The notes below the pieces were generated by a model. It searched no databases, was not told the origin of the DNA, and saw only the letters and a list, made by a program, of their open reading frames with translations. The translations under genes and the position numbers were made by a program. Positions 26,225 to 43,799 of a DNA stretch of 64,000 bases are shown piece after piece (the first letter of the stretch is position 1; every line of letters begins with the position of its first letter). Origin of the DNA: Spinacia oleracea (taxonomy: Eukaryota > Streptophyta > Magnoliopsida > Caryophyllales > Amaranthaceae); NCBI RefSeq assembly GCF_020520425.1, contig NC_079492.1:54931042-54995041 (forward strand), given 5' to 3'.

Positions 26225-26520
26225 TATATCGGAGAGTGGAGTAGAGGCGAAAAAAGAAACGGTTAGAAAACCAAGTATCGAAGGAACTCTCAAAACTCAA
26301 AGAGAGAGTCCCAACACTTCTCCAAGTTGCCAAACTTCCTAAATTCCCTCCTTTTACTCGTCTTTCATTGTCATTCTTCTTCTTCTTCCTTTCCCACTTT
26401 CTTCTCTCTTTCCATTCAAACATCATTTGATTCTCCCAAATCATAAATCCACCCCACATAAATTCTTCTTTTTTTTTCGCATTTTAATCATCATTTCGAC
26501 GAAGTAATTCTTTTCTTGTT

Positions 26521-31212
<4,692 letters not shown>

Positions 31213-31677
31213 TAGAAACGTTTCGTTCTCCAAATTTATCATTTGCTAGGGATGTACAGGAAATATATTTCTCAGTGATTAATTCAATAAGTTAGGTCAT
31301 ATTACTTGTAAATGCAAACTCTCTTAGTGTTCAGCTTGGTCCTTTGTTCAGAAATCTGTTTGGATATATACACATAAAATTTTGTTTTGCGATCATAGAC
31401 CTCTGGCTCAGTTTTTTTAACTGTTTAAACTAGTTTTAGTCCCGGGCAATACCCCGACTATTGAGCACCATGTGGCGGAGGGACTGTAGTATAAGTGCTT
31501 TTTGCTTCAGTTAGTTTTTTCCCAGGGAAAATAAGCTAAATGGGAGAGAGGATTCGAACCTGAAACATATTGTACAGTCCTCCGTCATAATTACTAAGCG
31601 AATATGTCATTGTTTTTTGCTTCAATTAGTGGAGAACTATGCAAAATCTTTTCATCTATTGAGGTTGTCTAAATCAA
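31213..31677. other. Spacer between the ArfGAP gene and the 25-kb unit
   Basis: It contains the likely 3' UTR of the ArfGAP gene, then AT-rich DNA with no gene seen. Confidence 0.5.
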
Positions 31678-31704
31678 TACTGGGTATACCATAACAATGG
31701 TATA
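31678..31704. repeat. Left candidate terminal inverted repeat
   Basis: Contains the near-palindrome GGTATACCAT-AACA-ATGGTATA. It pairs with 56772-56798 at 23 of 27 positions. Confidence 0.45.
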
Positions 31705-32780
31705 TTAGGGACATGTTGGTAATTTTAAGTGGAGTAAAGGTGGGTGGCCCACCATTAATTACAACTTCAGATATTTTCAACTTCTCTCTCTAAAAATCTG
31801 TTCCAAAATTTGAATTTCAAATTTATTTTTTAAATTCAGTTTTTCTTTTATTTCTATTTTATAATTTACTGATTATTAATTTAATGTAATGTAAAAAATC
31901 AGGTGGGTTTCATTTTTACAGTTTCTTTCCAAAATACGGTTCTTTCGTCTTCTTCCTCCTTGCGTGCTCTCCCGCTCAATTGTTCTCCCTCCAAATTCTC
32001 CGGCAAGAACTTCCCAAATTGTCAGTCTCTCGTTAGAAGGTTAGCCACTTCGTGACCGGTTTCCAATTCATACCTTCCAAAAAGGGTGTTTGCCAGGGCG
32101 ATTATAATCGGTGATATTTGTTAACTAACGAACTGCTCAACTTTTCCAGGTGAAGTTAATTTTTTCCTGTATGAATTGATGTTTAGTTCTTGTTTTGGTA
32201 ATATTTTATGTTTTCACAGTTTTTTGGGGCTGATTTGATTTTTAGGGTTTCACCATTTTGTTTGACAATTGTGTTGCTGATGAATTGAAAGTGAATTTTT
32301 TTCACAATTATGTTCTAATTACTTGAAGTAGCTCTTGTTATGGAAATTTAAGTGTGTATATTTAATTTAGTGATGAAGTAGCTATTTTTATGGGCTTTTC
32401 ATATTTTGGGGTTAATTAGTGGTTAATTTGTGGTTATTATGCGAATTTTATACTGTGATGTTTGTTGTTGAATTACTTTCCTAGTCGAATTAAGTAATTT
32501 GATAAGCCTTCGTTTAGGTAAAGTTAAACTGGTATGAAGGGTGCTTGATTAATGTTTAATTCGTGTGATGACATGCTTTTAAAACTACCTTTGTTTGTTT
32601 TATTGTTGTTTGGTACTTGATCTGGTACCAAATGGAAAATATTACATACTTTGGTACATTTAGGTAAGGGATATATGATTTGGTATTTTCTTTGGTACCA
32701 AACCTAAATTACCAATGTGTTTGGTACTGTTATATCGAAGGTATGCATGGTATAATGATTGGTAAAATTGTATTTGTAGG

Positions 32781-35700
32781 ATGGTTATCAAGGGACAAAG
32801 TGGTAGCAGCAGCAAACCTAGGGTGAGTGTCACTGCTCATTTTATGAGTGTATCGTATTTGCTGATAATTGATAGTATGTATATTGTTATACGTTTATTA
32901 ACAAGATATGTATTTCAATATTGTTTTTAAGGAAAAACGCGTGGAAGTTGCTCGGAATAGTAAGCTAAAGGGCAAAGACCCTGTCGTCGATGAAGAAATG
33001 GAAGAAGATGAGGAAGGGCGATCGCTGTCTGGGGATGACAGTGAAGAATCTGTTTTTGACGGGGATGCATATGAAGATGTTGAAGATGATGAATATGAGG
33101 ATGAGATATATGAGGACGAAGAATTCGAGGATGAATTATGCCAGAGAACAGTGAAACGTGCGCCAAAGAAAAGGCAATCTGCTAAAAGCAGGAGGGTTAT
33201 TTCATACGATGAAGTAGAGGAGGAAGAAGATATAGAAGACGAAGACGGTGAATATATGGATGGTGGGTATGAAGATGAAGGAGAGGATGTTGTTGTTCGC
33301 GTTCAGAAAAGAGGGAAGAGTTGGAAGGAGGTCGGGCAGAATGCTTTGAAGAAGAAGGCACATCTGCAGATGATGCGGAAGAGGCGTAGAGAGGATTATG
33401 ATGATGTTGACGAGGGAAGGAGACCTGTGAAGAAGACGGTACTTCCTGCGATGAAGCAGATGGGTAGGAAGTTTGATGAAACAGGGGTAGCAAAAGGAAA
33501 GCCCCCTGCAAAACAGAAGGCAATCAGAGGGAATAACAGGAGGATGTTTGTGCGGGTATTTAATTTTGAAATTTATTCATTGTTTTTAAGGATTTTTATG
33601 GTATAATAATGTTTTTTCTACGTAGTTGATGCTAATGTTTTTTTCATATTTAGGTACCGATTCCCAAACATCCTCTGTCTAAGGGTGAGTATGCGAAGTT
33701 TCACGGCGTGGTAGTTGCTACTCAGCGGGCTAATTGTGGCCGGAAGGTACTATTGATCCTTTATTTAAAGATGAATTGTGTATTTTGATTAGGTTTTGTC
33801 AGTTAATTTATTTTTACTTAAAGTATTATGTGTAGCAACCAAGCGTTATCTGTCGCACGGATGCATTTTCTAAGATTATTGCTGCTTTTGATGAGTCAAG
33901 GAGAAGTTGCGTTAGGAAAATGGGTTTCGGGGGGATGTTGGATTTGAAAATATCCAAGCTACCTAGGCAGCTGTGCTACTGGCTGATGTCCCGGTTGGAT
34001 GAGGGTAACAGTTACCTTGTTGGAGGGGACGGCCATGTGTTGCCGATAACTGCTTCCCATTGGGAATATGTATTCGGATTCCAGAACAGCGGTCTTCCGG
34101 TGCCAGTGAAGGAGTCTGATCTTCCTCCAGGCACCCTTAAAGCGATGGCCCTCAAGTATGGTGAAAAGAATACATCAACCTCAAAGAGCACAATAATCAT
34201 AGCCAAATCTGTAAAGGAATTGGCAGGGCCGGTTGACGGTGAAGGAAAGATAAAGCCCCTGGCTAATCAGCGTGATAGGGCCTCGTTCATGGAAAATTTC
34301 ATGATTGTGTTGCTGGGGCAGATTTTATGTCCTTCTACCGATGGGGGTAACATGTCTTTAAAATTGCTAGGTGCAGTTTCCGTGGCAAAGAATGCATCAC
34401 TGTACAATTGGTGTGAGTTTTGTCACACATGGCTTTTAGACTACGGAGACGCCTGTCAGCGGAAGATAGACCATCAGGGGTATGCCGCTGGGACTGGTGG
34501 TTGTGTGTTGTTTTTGCTGGTGCGTCTATCTTACTGAAATATTTAATGTATTAAATTATATAAAAGGTTAATACTGTTATTGTTGTGGTGTTAGTATCCT
34601 GTCTTCTATTACAGTGCCTTATCTGAAAGTGGATTTGTTTTACAGATTTTCTACCTAGACCATTTATGCAGGCATCCTGTGAGATGGGATGAGTTTCCCA
34701 GGATCAAAGTCTGGACACAGGAGGAAGTGGATGAGGCCAAGAATCGGGATAGGAAAGCGAGTGAAGATTATGGAAGGATTACGGTGGGTAACTGGTTGTT
34801 AGTTGGTCGTATTTGTCATATTAAATTTTGTATTATCTAATCTGACTGAAATCTATTCCTTTTATAATCTTTCCAGACTGTTGATGTTGTGTACGGGGAT
34901 CCTCATCCCCTTTACGGCAGGGAGGATAGACGGTCTCCCGCAGTAGAGGTTGCTGAGATGGTAGCACAGATGACTTCTTCAGAATGGAGACGCACCCTAG
35001 CTCAGGAGGTCACAGAGATGGTATGGGAAGTTAAACGATTTCCTCAATTTTATGTTGATGTTAGTGATTAATAGCCAAAAATGTTTTAGGGTTTCAAATA
35101 GTACTCATAAATGTCTTTAGGTGTACCATATGAATGATATTGATGTTGTTTGGTACTCTTTGTAGTGGGATAATTTTCAAATACTGAGTGTTAGTGATAA
35201 ACAGGCATATATGTTTAACTAGTAAAAAATAGTACTCACCAAGGTCTGGAGGAGTCATTTCTGTGTGCATGAATTACTTTACATTTTTTTTCTATTTAGG
35301 TTATGGGGCAGCTTGCTCCATTATTGCAAGATCGTCGGGGCGTATCCCGTGAAAGAGGAATGAGGTCATATCATGCTACCGATCATTTGACGATAGATGT
35401 TGATGGTGTGGCTATGCCGTTGGACCAGTCTGTGAATAAGGTGCTTACAGAGTTGGATGCCGATGACGATTCCGATGTGGAGTTGCAACCGTCTGATGGG
35501 GGACGTGTATTTGTGGGCCCTCATGTGAGTGTGCCAGTTATGAATCCCCTAGACCCGGTCAGCCACGGTGATGTACCTTTGGTCCACACTGCTGATGATG
35601 TTGGTGTAGTAGCAACTGACCCAGAAACAAGCAAGCACCCGGTCGACCAGACACAATAGCACGTACAGGTTCAAGCTGGTGACGGGCCACTTCCAGATGG

Positions 35701-37633
35701 AATGTCATCGGAGAAGGTGGGACAGCTGGGTGTAGTTGAAGACAAAGAGGATGGTGAAGACAATGGTGAGGAGAATGTTGAGGAGCCGGAAGAGCAGGAT
35801 GGTGGCGTCAAGGATGGGGGGCCGAATAATAGGGATGATGACGATGATGAGGGACCGGCTAATGGTCCTGTGCAAGGAACGGTTGCAGCATCGCCCTTGG
35901 AGAACATCGCTCAAGAGAACCCCTCTGAAGATAAGAACAGTGAAGAGAACACCAGTCAAGATAACCCCACTGAAGGGAACACCACTGATGAGAATCTCCA
36001 AACTGATGACCAAGAAGGACCACGGGAGAAATTGATCCTAAGGATTCCGAGAACAAACCCAAAAACACGCTATCGGCAGACGCGAGTACGAATGACAAAA
36101 CTTGAGAGTGACGTAGTAGCTTATGTGGAGTCATACAATCCTAAAGGGAAAGAGCAGTACGTTCTACAACTTTTACTCATGTAACACTTAAGTACGTTGT
36201 ATACACTAATGTACGTTGTACATTTATGTAATGATAATCACTTGTATCATATCTGTATTTTATGTTTGCAGGGGGGGCATGCTTATCGAGTGTGATGGTA
36301 ATGATGCAAATCGGATGATGTGCTACTCGGTTGTGCGTCCTAGGGAGTACGTGCATTCCCAGTACGTTCGGGCCGTTGCAAACATATACAACAGGGAATG
36401 GGCTCTGGAATACCCAACGAATTCTCGCAGAATTATGCTGGACTCCTCATTTGCGGTATGTTCTCCTAATATTATGTTCTCCTAATATTCACCATTAATG
36501 AAATCAATAAAGTAAGCGTACGAGGTTGCTTAGTTATTTTGTTATTGTGCTTTACAGTATCAGAAATTAAAGACGAGGGAAACATATGCTGGTCTGCTGA
36601 AGAAGTGGTCCACCCCTCTCCAGAAGATTGTGTCAGCTGATATATCTGTGGTAAGTCTAATTAGTCTTTTTACTCCATGTTTATATGTCTGATTATATGC
36701 CAACAACATGTGTCTGACTATTTTCGGACTAATAACTGAGTGATGAGGCCGTATTTTAAGGATTTGGAAATAAGTTCCTACATGCCTTTTACGTTGAATG
36801 ATTGCTCTCTATTTGGTCAGTTCGGGATCTGTCTTCTTTTTGAGGAACGTCCTTGTACAATTTGTTATTTTAGTTTTTGGTGTATTAATTGTCCGCGACA
36901 CACAGGTATGCGATTTGTAAGAATTTGTAATTATCATGTCCAGGTCTATGTTCCAGTTGTGGACAACGGACATTGGTGGTGTGTTGCTTTTGCACTGAAA
37001 GACCAGAAGATATGGTTCATTGACAGCATGTATACTAATCCTGCTTCCGAGCATTCTGGGGATGTTAAAAAATTGGTATCTTAACCTGGTTTGGTGGGAG
37101 TTTAAGAACATTGACTTCACTCAGTTTATTGTACTAACATAATACGGTCTCCTCATTCCAGATAGCAGCTGTGGAGTACGTTCTACATTGGAGAGACACG
37201 CAGTATAATGCAGCTCTTGTTTGGAAGTTGAAGCAAATGCATACTTGGCCCTTGGACTCCATTAGCTTCCCTGACTACAACGACAAGTACTGTTTATGCT
37301 ACCTTTTCATCGTCGAGTAACCACCTTAAGTCTTACTGATATGTTTTGTTTGGCTTTGTAGTCATGCGTGTGGAATAGTAATGCTTATGGCTATCCAGGA
37401 AAGTGCAAGGGCATTTACAAAGACGATGCAAGTGGTAAGTCCTCTACTGTTGTAACTGTAAGTGCTATACCCCCACATTATAAACTTACAGTTGTCTTTT
37501 CAAACTTGTTTTGGGACAGGGGGACATCAATGTAGCTCGGAGGGCACTGTTTTTGTCTCACTTGAATTCAGATTTCAACTCCTGCCGCCCGCTTCTTCCC
37601 CAAATCGTTGCAACCCACTGCCCAGTTCGTTGA
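32781..37633 (+). pseudogene. Ulp1-like (C48) cysteine protease gene with one in-frame stop
   Basis: Exons: 32781-32822, 32932-33555, 33654-33746, 33836-34519, 34646-34783, 34877-35020, 35300-36156, 36272-36455, 36558-36650, an unresolved exon near 36750-36900, 36944-37075, 37162 to about 37287, 37362-37434 and 37520-37633. The N-terminus is highly acidic with basic clusters. Exon 4 holds the region commonly found upstream of plant Ulp1-like domains (LPRQLCYWLMSRLD, HWEYVFGFQNSG). The protease core has His in DNGHWWCV, Asp in WFIDSMY and the nucleophile Cys in HACGIVMLM. Such proteins are predicted SUMO proteases and are often mobilised by MULEs. A TAG at 35657-35659 interrupts exon 7, and the frame is open on both sides. 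This looks like one recent nonsense change, or an expressed truncated protein. Confidence 0.75.
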
Positions 37634-38547
37634 TGTTTGGTCGTGCTTCTTCTGCTAACGTTTAGGGTTTTTAACAGAGAAAACAATTGCACACTTATCT
37701 GGTCAAATTTTGAAATGTATTTAACGCGTGAACTAAATCATAGTTGTTGTCTTTTGATACTCACATTATTTCTAGGAGATGGGATTCATTGCTTGCAGGT
37801 ATGTTTTGCAAGTTTTGTGGTATGCTTTGTATCGTGCATTAAAGATTTACAATACGAGTTTGGTACGTGTTGTGATACCTAATAGGTTGTTTGGTACCGT
37901 TATTAGAAAAGTTTGGGTACAATCTACGAGTTTGGTACAGCGCCTGAGCTTTGTTCCGGCTTTGCATGGTACCAAGCATAAATTTAGTACCAAACAAGAT
38001 CAGATATGTACCACACGAACATTAGTAATTGTTGCTACAAAAGTTGGATGATTAAGAGTTAGACAAAACAGTACGCAAACACGGTGACCTCAGTAATCAA
38101 AATTTGCGGTGTTTATGAATTTAGTGAATAACTACTTTTCATTTCAGCAGTGTTTATTGTTATAAAGGATAAAAAGGTTATATCAAGTCCTGAGTCAGGT
38201 CCGACCCGTTCGACAGGCTGGTTAATTCGGTATCAAGTTCGGTAGTTGGGTTTTTATTGTGGTTAATTCGCGTTAATTTGAATTTGAAAGTTGAAAAATG
38301 TGATCTTGTGTATTGTTTGTAGAGTAATCTGGAATCAACACATAAACATAGGTTTAAACAAACCAAATCACACTTTTACATTCACACTAACCAAATCAAA
38401 GGAATTATTAGGCTGAAGGAGGATGTCAAACACACAGGATAATTAAAAAAATAACTAAAGCAATACATTTGTGAAATATGAAACAATCACACAGCTAACA
38501 CTATGGCATTGAAATAATAGTATGCAAATGGCCAGACTTCCAGGACA

Positions 38548-39123
38548 TTACATGCCACCACACTGAATCCTCCAACTGTAGTTTGCATTTCCCACACTTG
38601 TGTCGAAATTATTGAAATCAATGTCACTCGGTACATTAAGTAGTGGTTCCCTAGGGTTCAAGGTATTTGACCCTTCCCTCCACAGGTCACAGACGCACTT
38701 ATATTTAAACCTTGTGTAAGTGCCATTTCTTTCTTTGTACTCTAGGGTTTCATAGTATCGAAAATTAAGGGTACGTACTCTTTCGGTGAATTTCCAATCA
38801 AAGTCGGGGCGGTAGTATTGATTGATCAATTCCATGGCCCACTTCTTGCATGCGAACACTGAATTACCCCTAGTTGGCTTGTCCATCTTAGACCATATGA
38901 CACCCATTATATTAGCATCTCCGGCAACAATTTCGACGTTCTTGGACTTCGCACATCCGTGTTGGTCTGGTTCAACCACCGCATACCCATACTTTTCCGC
39001 GAGGTCGATCTCGAATTGTTGTATGAGGTCGTGTTTGCGAGCAGTTTTGTGTTGTTCCGTAAAATTGAAACGGTAACGGTGGTTAGGACAGACTCTGGGG
39101 TAATAATTTGGCGGAATTTCCAT
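38548..39123 (-). CDS. Orphan 191-residue protein, copy 1 of a tandem pair
   Basis: One exon encodes 191 residues, starting MEIPPNYYPRVCPNH. The start was chosen to align with copy 2; an in-frame ATG ten codons upstream also exists. Conserved blocks shared with copy 2 are VCPNHRYRF, IVAGDANIMGVIWSKMDK, FACKKWAMELINQYY and YKCVCDLW. Several invariant Cys and His residues suggest a metal site, but this is only inference. A TATA-like box lies about 100 bp upstream (39221-39227). I do not recognise the family. Confidence 0.6.
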   Translation of the reverse strand: MEIPPNYYPRVCPNHRYRFNFTEQHKTARKHDLIQQFEIDLAEKYGYAVVEPDQHGCAKSKNVEIVAGDANIMGVIWSKMDKPTRGNSVFACKKWAMELINQYYRPDFDWKFTERVRTLNFRYYETLEYKERNGTYTRFKYKCVCDLWREGSNTLNPREPLLNVPSDIDFNNFDTSVGNANYSWRIQCGGM

Positions 39124-39220
39124 TTTCTCGAATGAAATGCTTTTTGCAGACAATGAATTTTATGGAAATGCTTTGTGAAGACATTGAAGTTTATGGAAAT
39201 AACCCTCACACGAAGTGTTC

Positions 39221-39227
39221 TTTATAG
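39221..39227 (-). promoter_or_regulatory. TATA box of copy 1
   Basis: CTATAAA on the minus strand, about 100 bp upstream of the copy 1 start codon. It is in the same relative place as the box of copy 2. Confidence 0.5.
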
Positions 39228-39338
39228 AGCGCCTGTTTTAACCGTCACGTAACTGCCACCTTATCCATTTAATATAAAAAAACACCCATATTTCGTTATG
39301 CTAACCTTACACTATTCCTTTAATTTGAAAAAATTATA

Positions 39339-39420
39339 CCGTTGGTACCACTGTCGCAATATAAACAGTACCAAATATGCCGTTGGTACCTCTGTCGCAA
39401 TATAAACAGTACCAAACATG
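39339..39420. repeat. 41-bp tandem repeat with TTGGTACC motifs
   Basis: Two near-identical copies start at 39339 and 39380. Each contains GTTGGTACC and CAGTACCAAA, so each is itself an inverted motif pair. Confidence 0.85.
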
Positions 39421-39808
39421 TGTTGTTCATTAGTTTGGTACTACTTTACTCAATGGTACCATATGCCTACGGAATAAGGGTGATCGTAGACCATTCGACG
39501 AAATTATAACATGACCTTTGAAACTGTTAGTGTTATATGTCGTTCGTTATTGAAAACCTAATTACCATTATACATGTTTTAAAAAAATACTTCATTTTAG
39601 CAATCATAGTTATTAAACCAAATCACACCGTTACATTACAATAACATAATCTAAAGGAGGATAAAAAACACACCAAATCACACTTCACACTAGGGCATTT
39701 AAATAAAATTAAGCAAAACATAAGATGAAAAGAAAACAATCACACACCTAAAACTATGACATTGAAATAACAGAACGAAAATGGGTAGATAATTCCAATT
39801 CCAAAACA

Positions 39809-40384
39809 TTACATGGAACCACACTGAATCCTCCAATTGTAGTTTGCATTGTTCCCACTTTGATCGAAATTATTGAAATCAATGTCACTTGGTACATTGA
39901 GCAGCGTTTCCCTAGGGTAGAAGAGATTTGATGCTTCCTTCCACAGGTCACAGACGCACTTATATTTAATCCTTGTGTAAGTGCCATTTGTTTCTTTGTA
40001 CTCTAGGATCTCATAGTATCGAAAATTAACGGTACGTACTCTTTCGGAGAATCTGCAGTCGAAGTTGGGGCGGTAGTATTGATTGATCAGTTCCATGGCC
40101 CACTTCTTGCATGCGAACACTGAATTAGCCCTAGTTGGCTTGTCCATCTTAGACCATATGATACCCATTACATTCTCATCTCCTGCAACAATATCGACGC
40201 TCGTGGGCTGTTCATCACCATGTTGGTCTGGTGCAACCACCGCATGACCGTACTTTTCCGCGAGGTCGATCTCGAATTCTTGTATGAGATCTGGTTTGCG
40301 AGCAGTTTTGTGTTGTGCGACATGATCATAACGGTAATGGTGGTTAGGGCAGACGTTGGGGTATGCATTTGGTGGAAATTCCAT
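39809..40384 (-). CDS. Orphan 191-residue protein, copy 2 of a tandem pair
   Basis: It has exactly the same length as copy 1 and is displaced by 1,261 bp; the proteins look about 80% identical by eye. It starts MEFPPNAYPNVCPNHHYR and ends WRIQCGSM. Both copies are free of stops, which hints at selection or recent duplication. 3' flanking sequence is duplicated as well (ACAATCACACA and the following bases). Function unknown. Confidence 0.6.
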   Translation of the reverse strand: MEFPPNAYPNVCPNHHYRYDHVAQHKTARKPDLIQEFEIDLAEKYGHAVVAPDQHGDEQPTSVDIVAGDENVMGIIWSKMDKPTRANSVFACKKWAMELINQYYRPNFDCRFSERVRTVNFRYYEILEYKETNGTYTRIKYKCVCDLWKEASNLFYPRETLLNVPSDIDFNNFDQSGNNANYNWRIQCGSM

Positions 40385-40461
40385 TTTGCAAATGAAATGC
40401 TTTGTTGTGAAGAGATGTGAAGAGAATGAAGTTTTTGAATATCTCCCTCATACTAAGTGTT

Positions 40462-40469
40462 ATTTATAG
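40462..40469 (-). promoter_or_regulatory. TATA box of copy 2
   Basis: CTATAAAT on the minus strand, about 80 bp upstream of the ATG at 40384. Confidence 0.5.
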
Positions 40470-41160
40470 AGGATTTGATGTAACGGTCATAAAACTGCCA
40501 CCTCTTCGGTTTTATATTATTTAGATAATCAACCGTCACAATATAGATAATCAACCGTCACAATATAATCACACTTACTGACGCCAACATTTACACTTAA
40601 GAAACCTTATATCTTCTTCAAACTTTATATCTTCTTCAAACTGCTGACCTTTGTTGTCAGTTATAATATTCAATTCGCGCGATTTTCAACCTAATACGCT
40701 TTAATATTTCATTTCAGCTTTATTAAAGACACCCAAAGAAATGACCAGACAGCGTCCCTTCGTTACACTAAATGTTGACGAAAAGATAGGATTGTCGAGT
40801 ATTAAGTAGCCCGTATGAAAATTATTCGTAGTCGAGTACATAGGCGTTTATCGAAAATTACAATAAAATTACCCACAAATGGTAATTACACAATATGGTT
40901 CATTAAATAGTTGCAAACACTTAACATACTTGCAATTACTTATCATAAGACACACTTACACACATCTGCAAAGCCTAATTTCATAAACAGAAAGACGCAC
41001 TAACATTACACAGTTGTACACAATGACATCAATTTTTAAAATAACATTTACAACTTACACTGCGTCACACGAACTTACTATTAATATGTACTACTTATAA
41101 TGCTTCACACCTTACTTTAGCAAACATACGGAATTGCGTTAACGAAGGGAATAATCAGTC

Positions 41161-41631
41161 TCACGGAGCAAGCGTAGGGGACTTGATACGCTCAATTCCT
41201 ATATTAAGATCAATCACCCTTTGTTCTGCGTCGTCATATTGCTCAATGATTTCTTTCATATGTTCACAATGATCCCCATGACCACCGATACGCAGCGCCT
41301 GGTGTAGCGATGTAAAGAAATGACGTTGCATGGATTTGAGTCGATGTATATGTTCTTTGCAATTTCGTATCCCATTCTCCATTACCTTGTTCATTTCATC
41401 AACGCCTTGCTCCACATCGTCATACCTCTGTAGCAAATCTTTGAAAAGGGTCTCAGCCCGATTATTCCCTTCCCACCTCATTCTTATCATTGTTGATTTT
41501 ATGCAGTCACGTTGAGTTATTTTCGCTTCCTTGATTTGTTGCACCTTTGCATTAATTTCTTCCATGGCACGTTCTTCCGCCGTGGGTCTATGAGGGACGC
41601 CAGACCATCTTGAGTTTGTGGACGATGCCAT
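41161..41631 (-). CDS. Predicted coiled-coil protein, 156 residues
   Basis: A single exon starting MASSTNSRW is rich in Glu, Lys, Gln and Met with heptad-like spacing (EERAMEEINAKVQQIKEAK; later EQGVDEMNKVMENG and IIEQYDDAEQRVIDLN), so a largely helical coiled coil is likely. The ATG at 41631 was chosen over one ten codons upstream because the TATA box at 41684-41693 would place transcription start close to the upstream ATG. Family not recognised. It shares the short TATA-driven layout of its neighbours. Confidence 0.55.
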   Translation of the reverse strand: MASSTNSRWSGVPHRPTAEERAMEEINAKVQQIKEAKITQRDCIKSTMIRMRWEGNNRAETLFKDLLQRYDDVEQGVDEMNKVMENGIRNCKEHIHRLKSMQRHFFTSLHQALRIGGHGDHCEHMKEIIEQYDDAEQRVIDLNIGIERIKSPTLAP

Positions 41632-41683
41632 TTTATTATCGTATTTCTCCAATACATGCACTCTATAAACGTGAATGTGTTCT

Positions 41684-41693
41684 CCTATTTATA
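41684..41693 (-). promoter_or_regulatory. TATA box of the coiled-coil gene
   Basis: CTATAAATAG on the minus strand, about 55-60 bp upstream of the chosen ATG. Confidence 0.55.
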
Positions 41694-42339
41694 GAAGACG
41701 ATCCCTGGGTCCGTCCTTATCCAAATAATGTGGAAATGAATAACTACCTTTATTATTATAATGAAACCGCCTTGCTATACGTAACTACCCATCGGGGGTA
41801 TGGTGCTCAATACCCGCCTACAAAACTTAAAAACTACCACGCCAAGTTTGTCCTTGTCTTATCCCCATGAAGTACCATTCCCAAGGTTATGCAGTCTCAA
41901 CCTCCTGAATACAGAGTCCCAAACAATCCACACTCTCAACGATTGTTTATTAACTAAACCTTTTGTATAACACATATACGTTTCATGTATTTATGGTCCA
42001 GGTGTGATACGGAGTATTTATAAGTGTGTATATAAATAAGTATGTATTGTTTTGTTTGAGTACATACCGGTTTAAAAAGTATAGGGGAATATATCATCGT
42101 ATACCAAACCTAGGTAATTGGTAGTTTGGGGTTCCAAACGTAAAGATTTGAAGTTCATTTACTAACTTACGTAAAAACGTTGTGTGAGTCACATTAATTA
42201 CTTTCAACCACTGTAAGTAATGGCTATCAACTACCTGTTCTAGTATAACTTCATTTAATCTTCTCCCTTTATACAAACTTATAGCCATAAGTGTTTTCCC
42301 CCTCACTCAAAAGCCAATTTCTCATTACTACCTTTTAGC

Positions 42340-43799
42340 ATGAAGAAACTGAAGTCGATTTCGAGTAGGGTTGCGCAAAACCAGGTCTCTGGGACTTGCC
42401 AAAATTATCTTTCACATCCAAATTGCGTTTTTTATTTCAATCCACCAAAATCAACAAACGTCCCTGAGTTGGACTACAACAACACCTCGTACTACGTCGA
42501 CATGGAAGACTTAGAAATGCTTTTTCCGTTAGATGAAGCAATTAAGACGGACTTGAATTTTCAAGTTAATGCTGTTATGGACAATTTGTCGTACAGCCAT
42601 GAAAATTTCCCTTGTGCCATCATGGCAACAACTGAAGGGAATGCTGCTGCAGCTCACCGTCCTTTAATCAGAGACCAACCGCACATGCATTTGGGCTTCT
42701 GGAGGTTTCTCGACTGGTGTTCCAACCAACTGAGGGAACAACTTGACTGGAAGTTGTACCCAACGGAGCTTCTTGCAGTCGTTGACCTCGTCCCAGACAT
42801 AGATGTCCAGGATCTACCAATTTATAACATCCCCGCCTTCGACGCACACATTTTCATTGCATCCTACTCAGACACTATTCACATTATGAGGGCGGAGGAT
42901 TTTTTCTACAGCCTAAATGTCAGAGTGAGCCGGCGATTTTTTTGGGGCATGTCTCGTGCCTACACAGACATTTCTGTTCAGGGACAAAAGAAATTCGAGG
43001 GGGTACCAAATACGATCCCACGCGGTTTGATTGTGTCAATATGGAACGCTAAGTCCATGACAAGGCCATCATTCAAGGCGACATTGTTGGAACTGTTTGC
43101 AACCCACCACCCGGCTCTGTTGATTGTCACTGAAGCCAGGATAAGCGACGAACACTGTCAGGAACTGATAACTACCCTACCAGGAAAGTACGAGAGTGAA
43201 GTGTTCGATAACATAGATCAGTGTGGAGGGGTGGTTCTTATGTGGCGCGTTAACGATCTATTCGTATCTTACAAAGAAGATGATTCCACGGCAGAAAGCG
43301 GGTTGTTCAACTTCACATTTGAGGTAAAAAGCGTACAACACCCCTTTTTCTACATACTCTACTTAGATTAAATTCCCTTTGAAACGACATTGATGACCTT
43401 TACATGAAATTTGACCTTAATCTGAGAGTTTAGTACCGTAATAAGGTCGAATAGGGTTCCATTCCCGTGCATGTAGTTGTACCTTTCTACTACTTTTCTT
43501 AATAACTTTTACGAATGTGGTACCAAACACAAAGTACACTAGTATCATCTTTGCAATCCACCTTCATATTTCTGGACACTTTTACATTGTGCGATGGCCT
43601 CTACAAATTAATGTTGTGGGTAGGTAGCTAAGTAAGTACAAGAGTATATAAGTTCAAATGAGGACGCACCCAATTATATTCAATACGTTTCCTAATTCGA
43701 CGTCTACTGTGTAACTCATACTTACAATTTTGTGTACAGCCGGTGGTTTACGTGTCAAGAAAGAAAAAAGTAGCCCGTACGTCGGAGTTGGGTCTATGA
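42340..43799 (+). CDS. Half-endonuclease-like protein A
   Basis: Two exons, 42340-43323 and 43740-43799, give about 347 residues. The first 225 residues form a domain I do not recognise (HLGFWRFLDWCSNQL, YPTELLAVVDLVPD, FDAHIFIASYSD). The next 80 resemble the start of the endonuclease/exonuclease/phosphatase fold of plant LINE endonucleases: IWNAKSMTRPSF (Asn236), LIVTEARI (Glu265) and GGVVLMW (296-302). The later catalytic motifs of that family (DFN and SDH) are absent, so endonuclease activity is unlikely. The short second exon is basic (VSRKKKVAR), like a nuclear localisation signal. Two paralogues with the same layout lie at 45966 and 49788. Confidence 0.6.

Noticed and set aside
35705..36134. 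Minus-strand frames opposite Ulp1-like exon 7
   Set aside because: They mirror the acidic low-complexity coding strand and are not independent genes.
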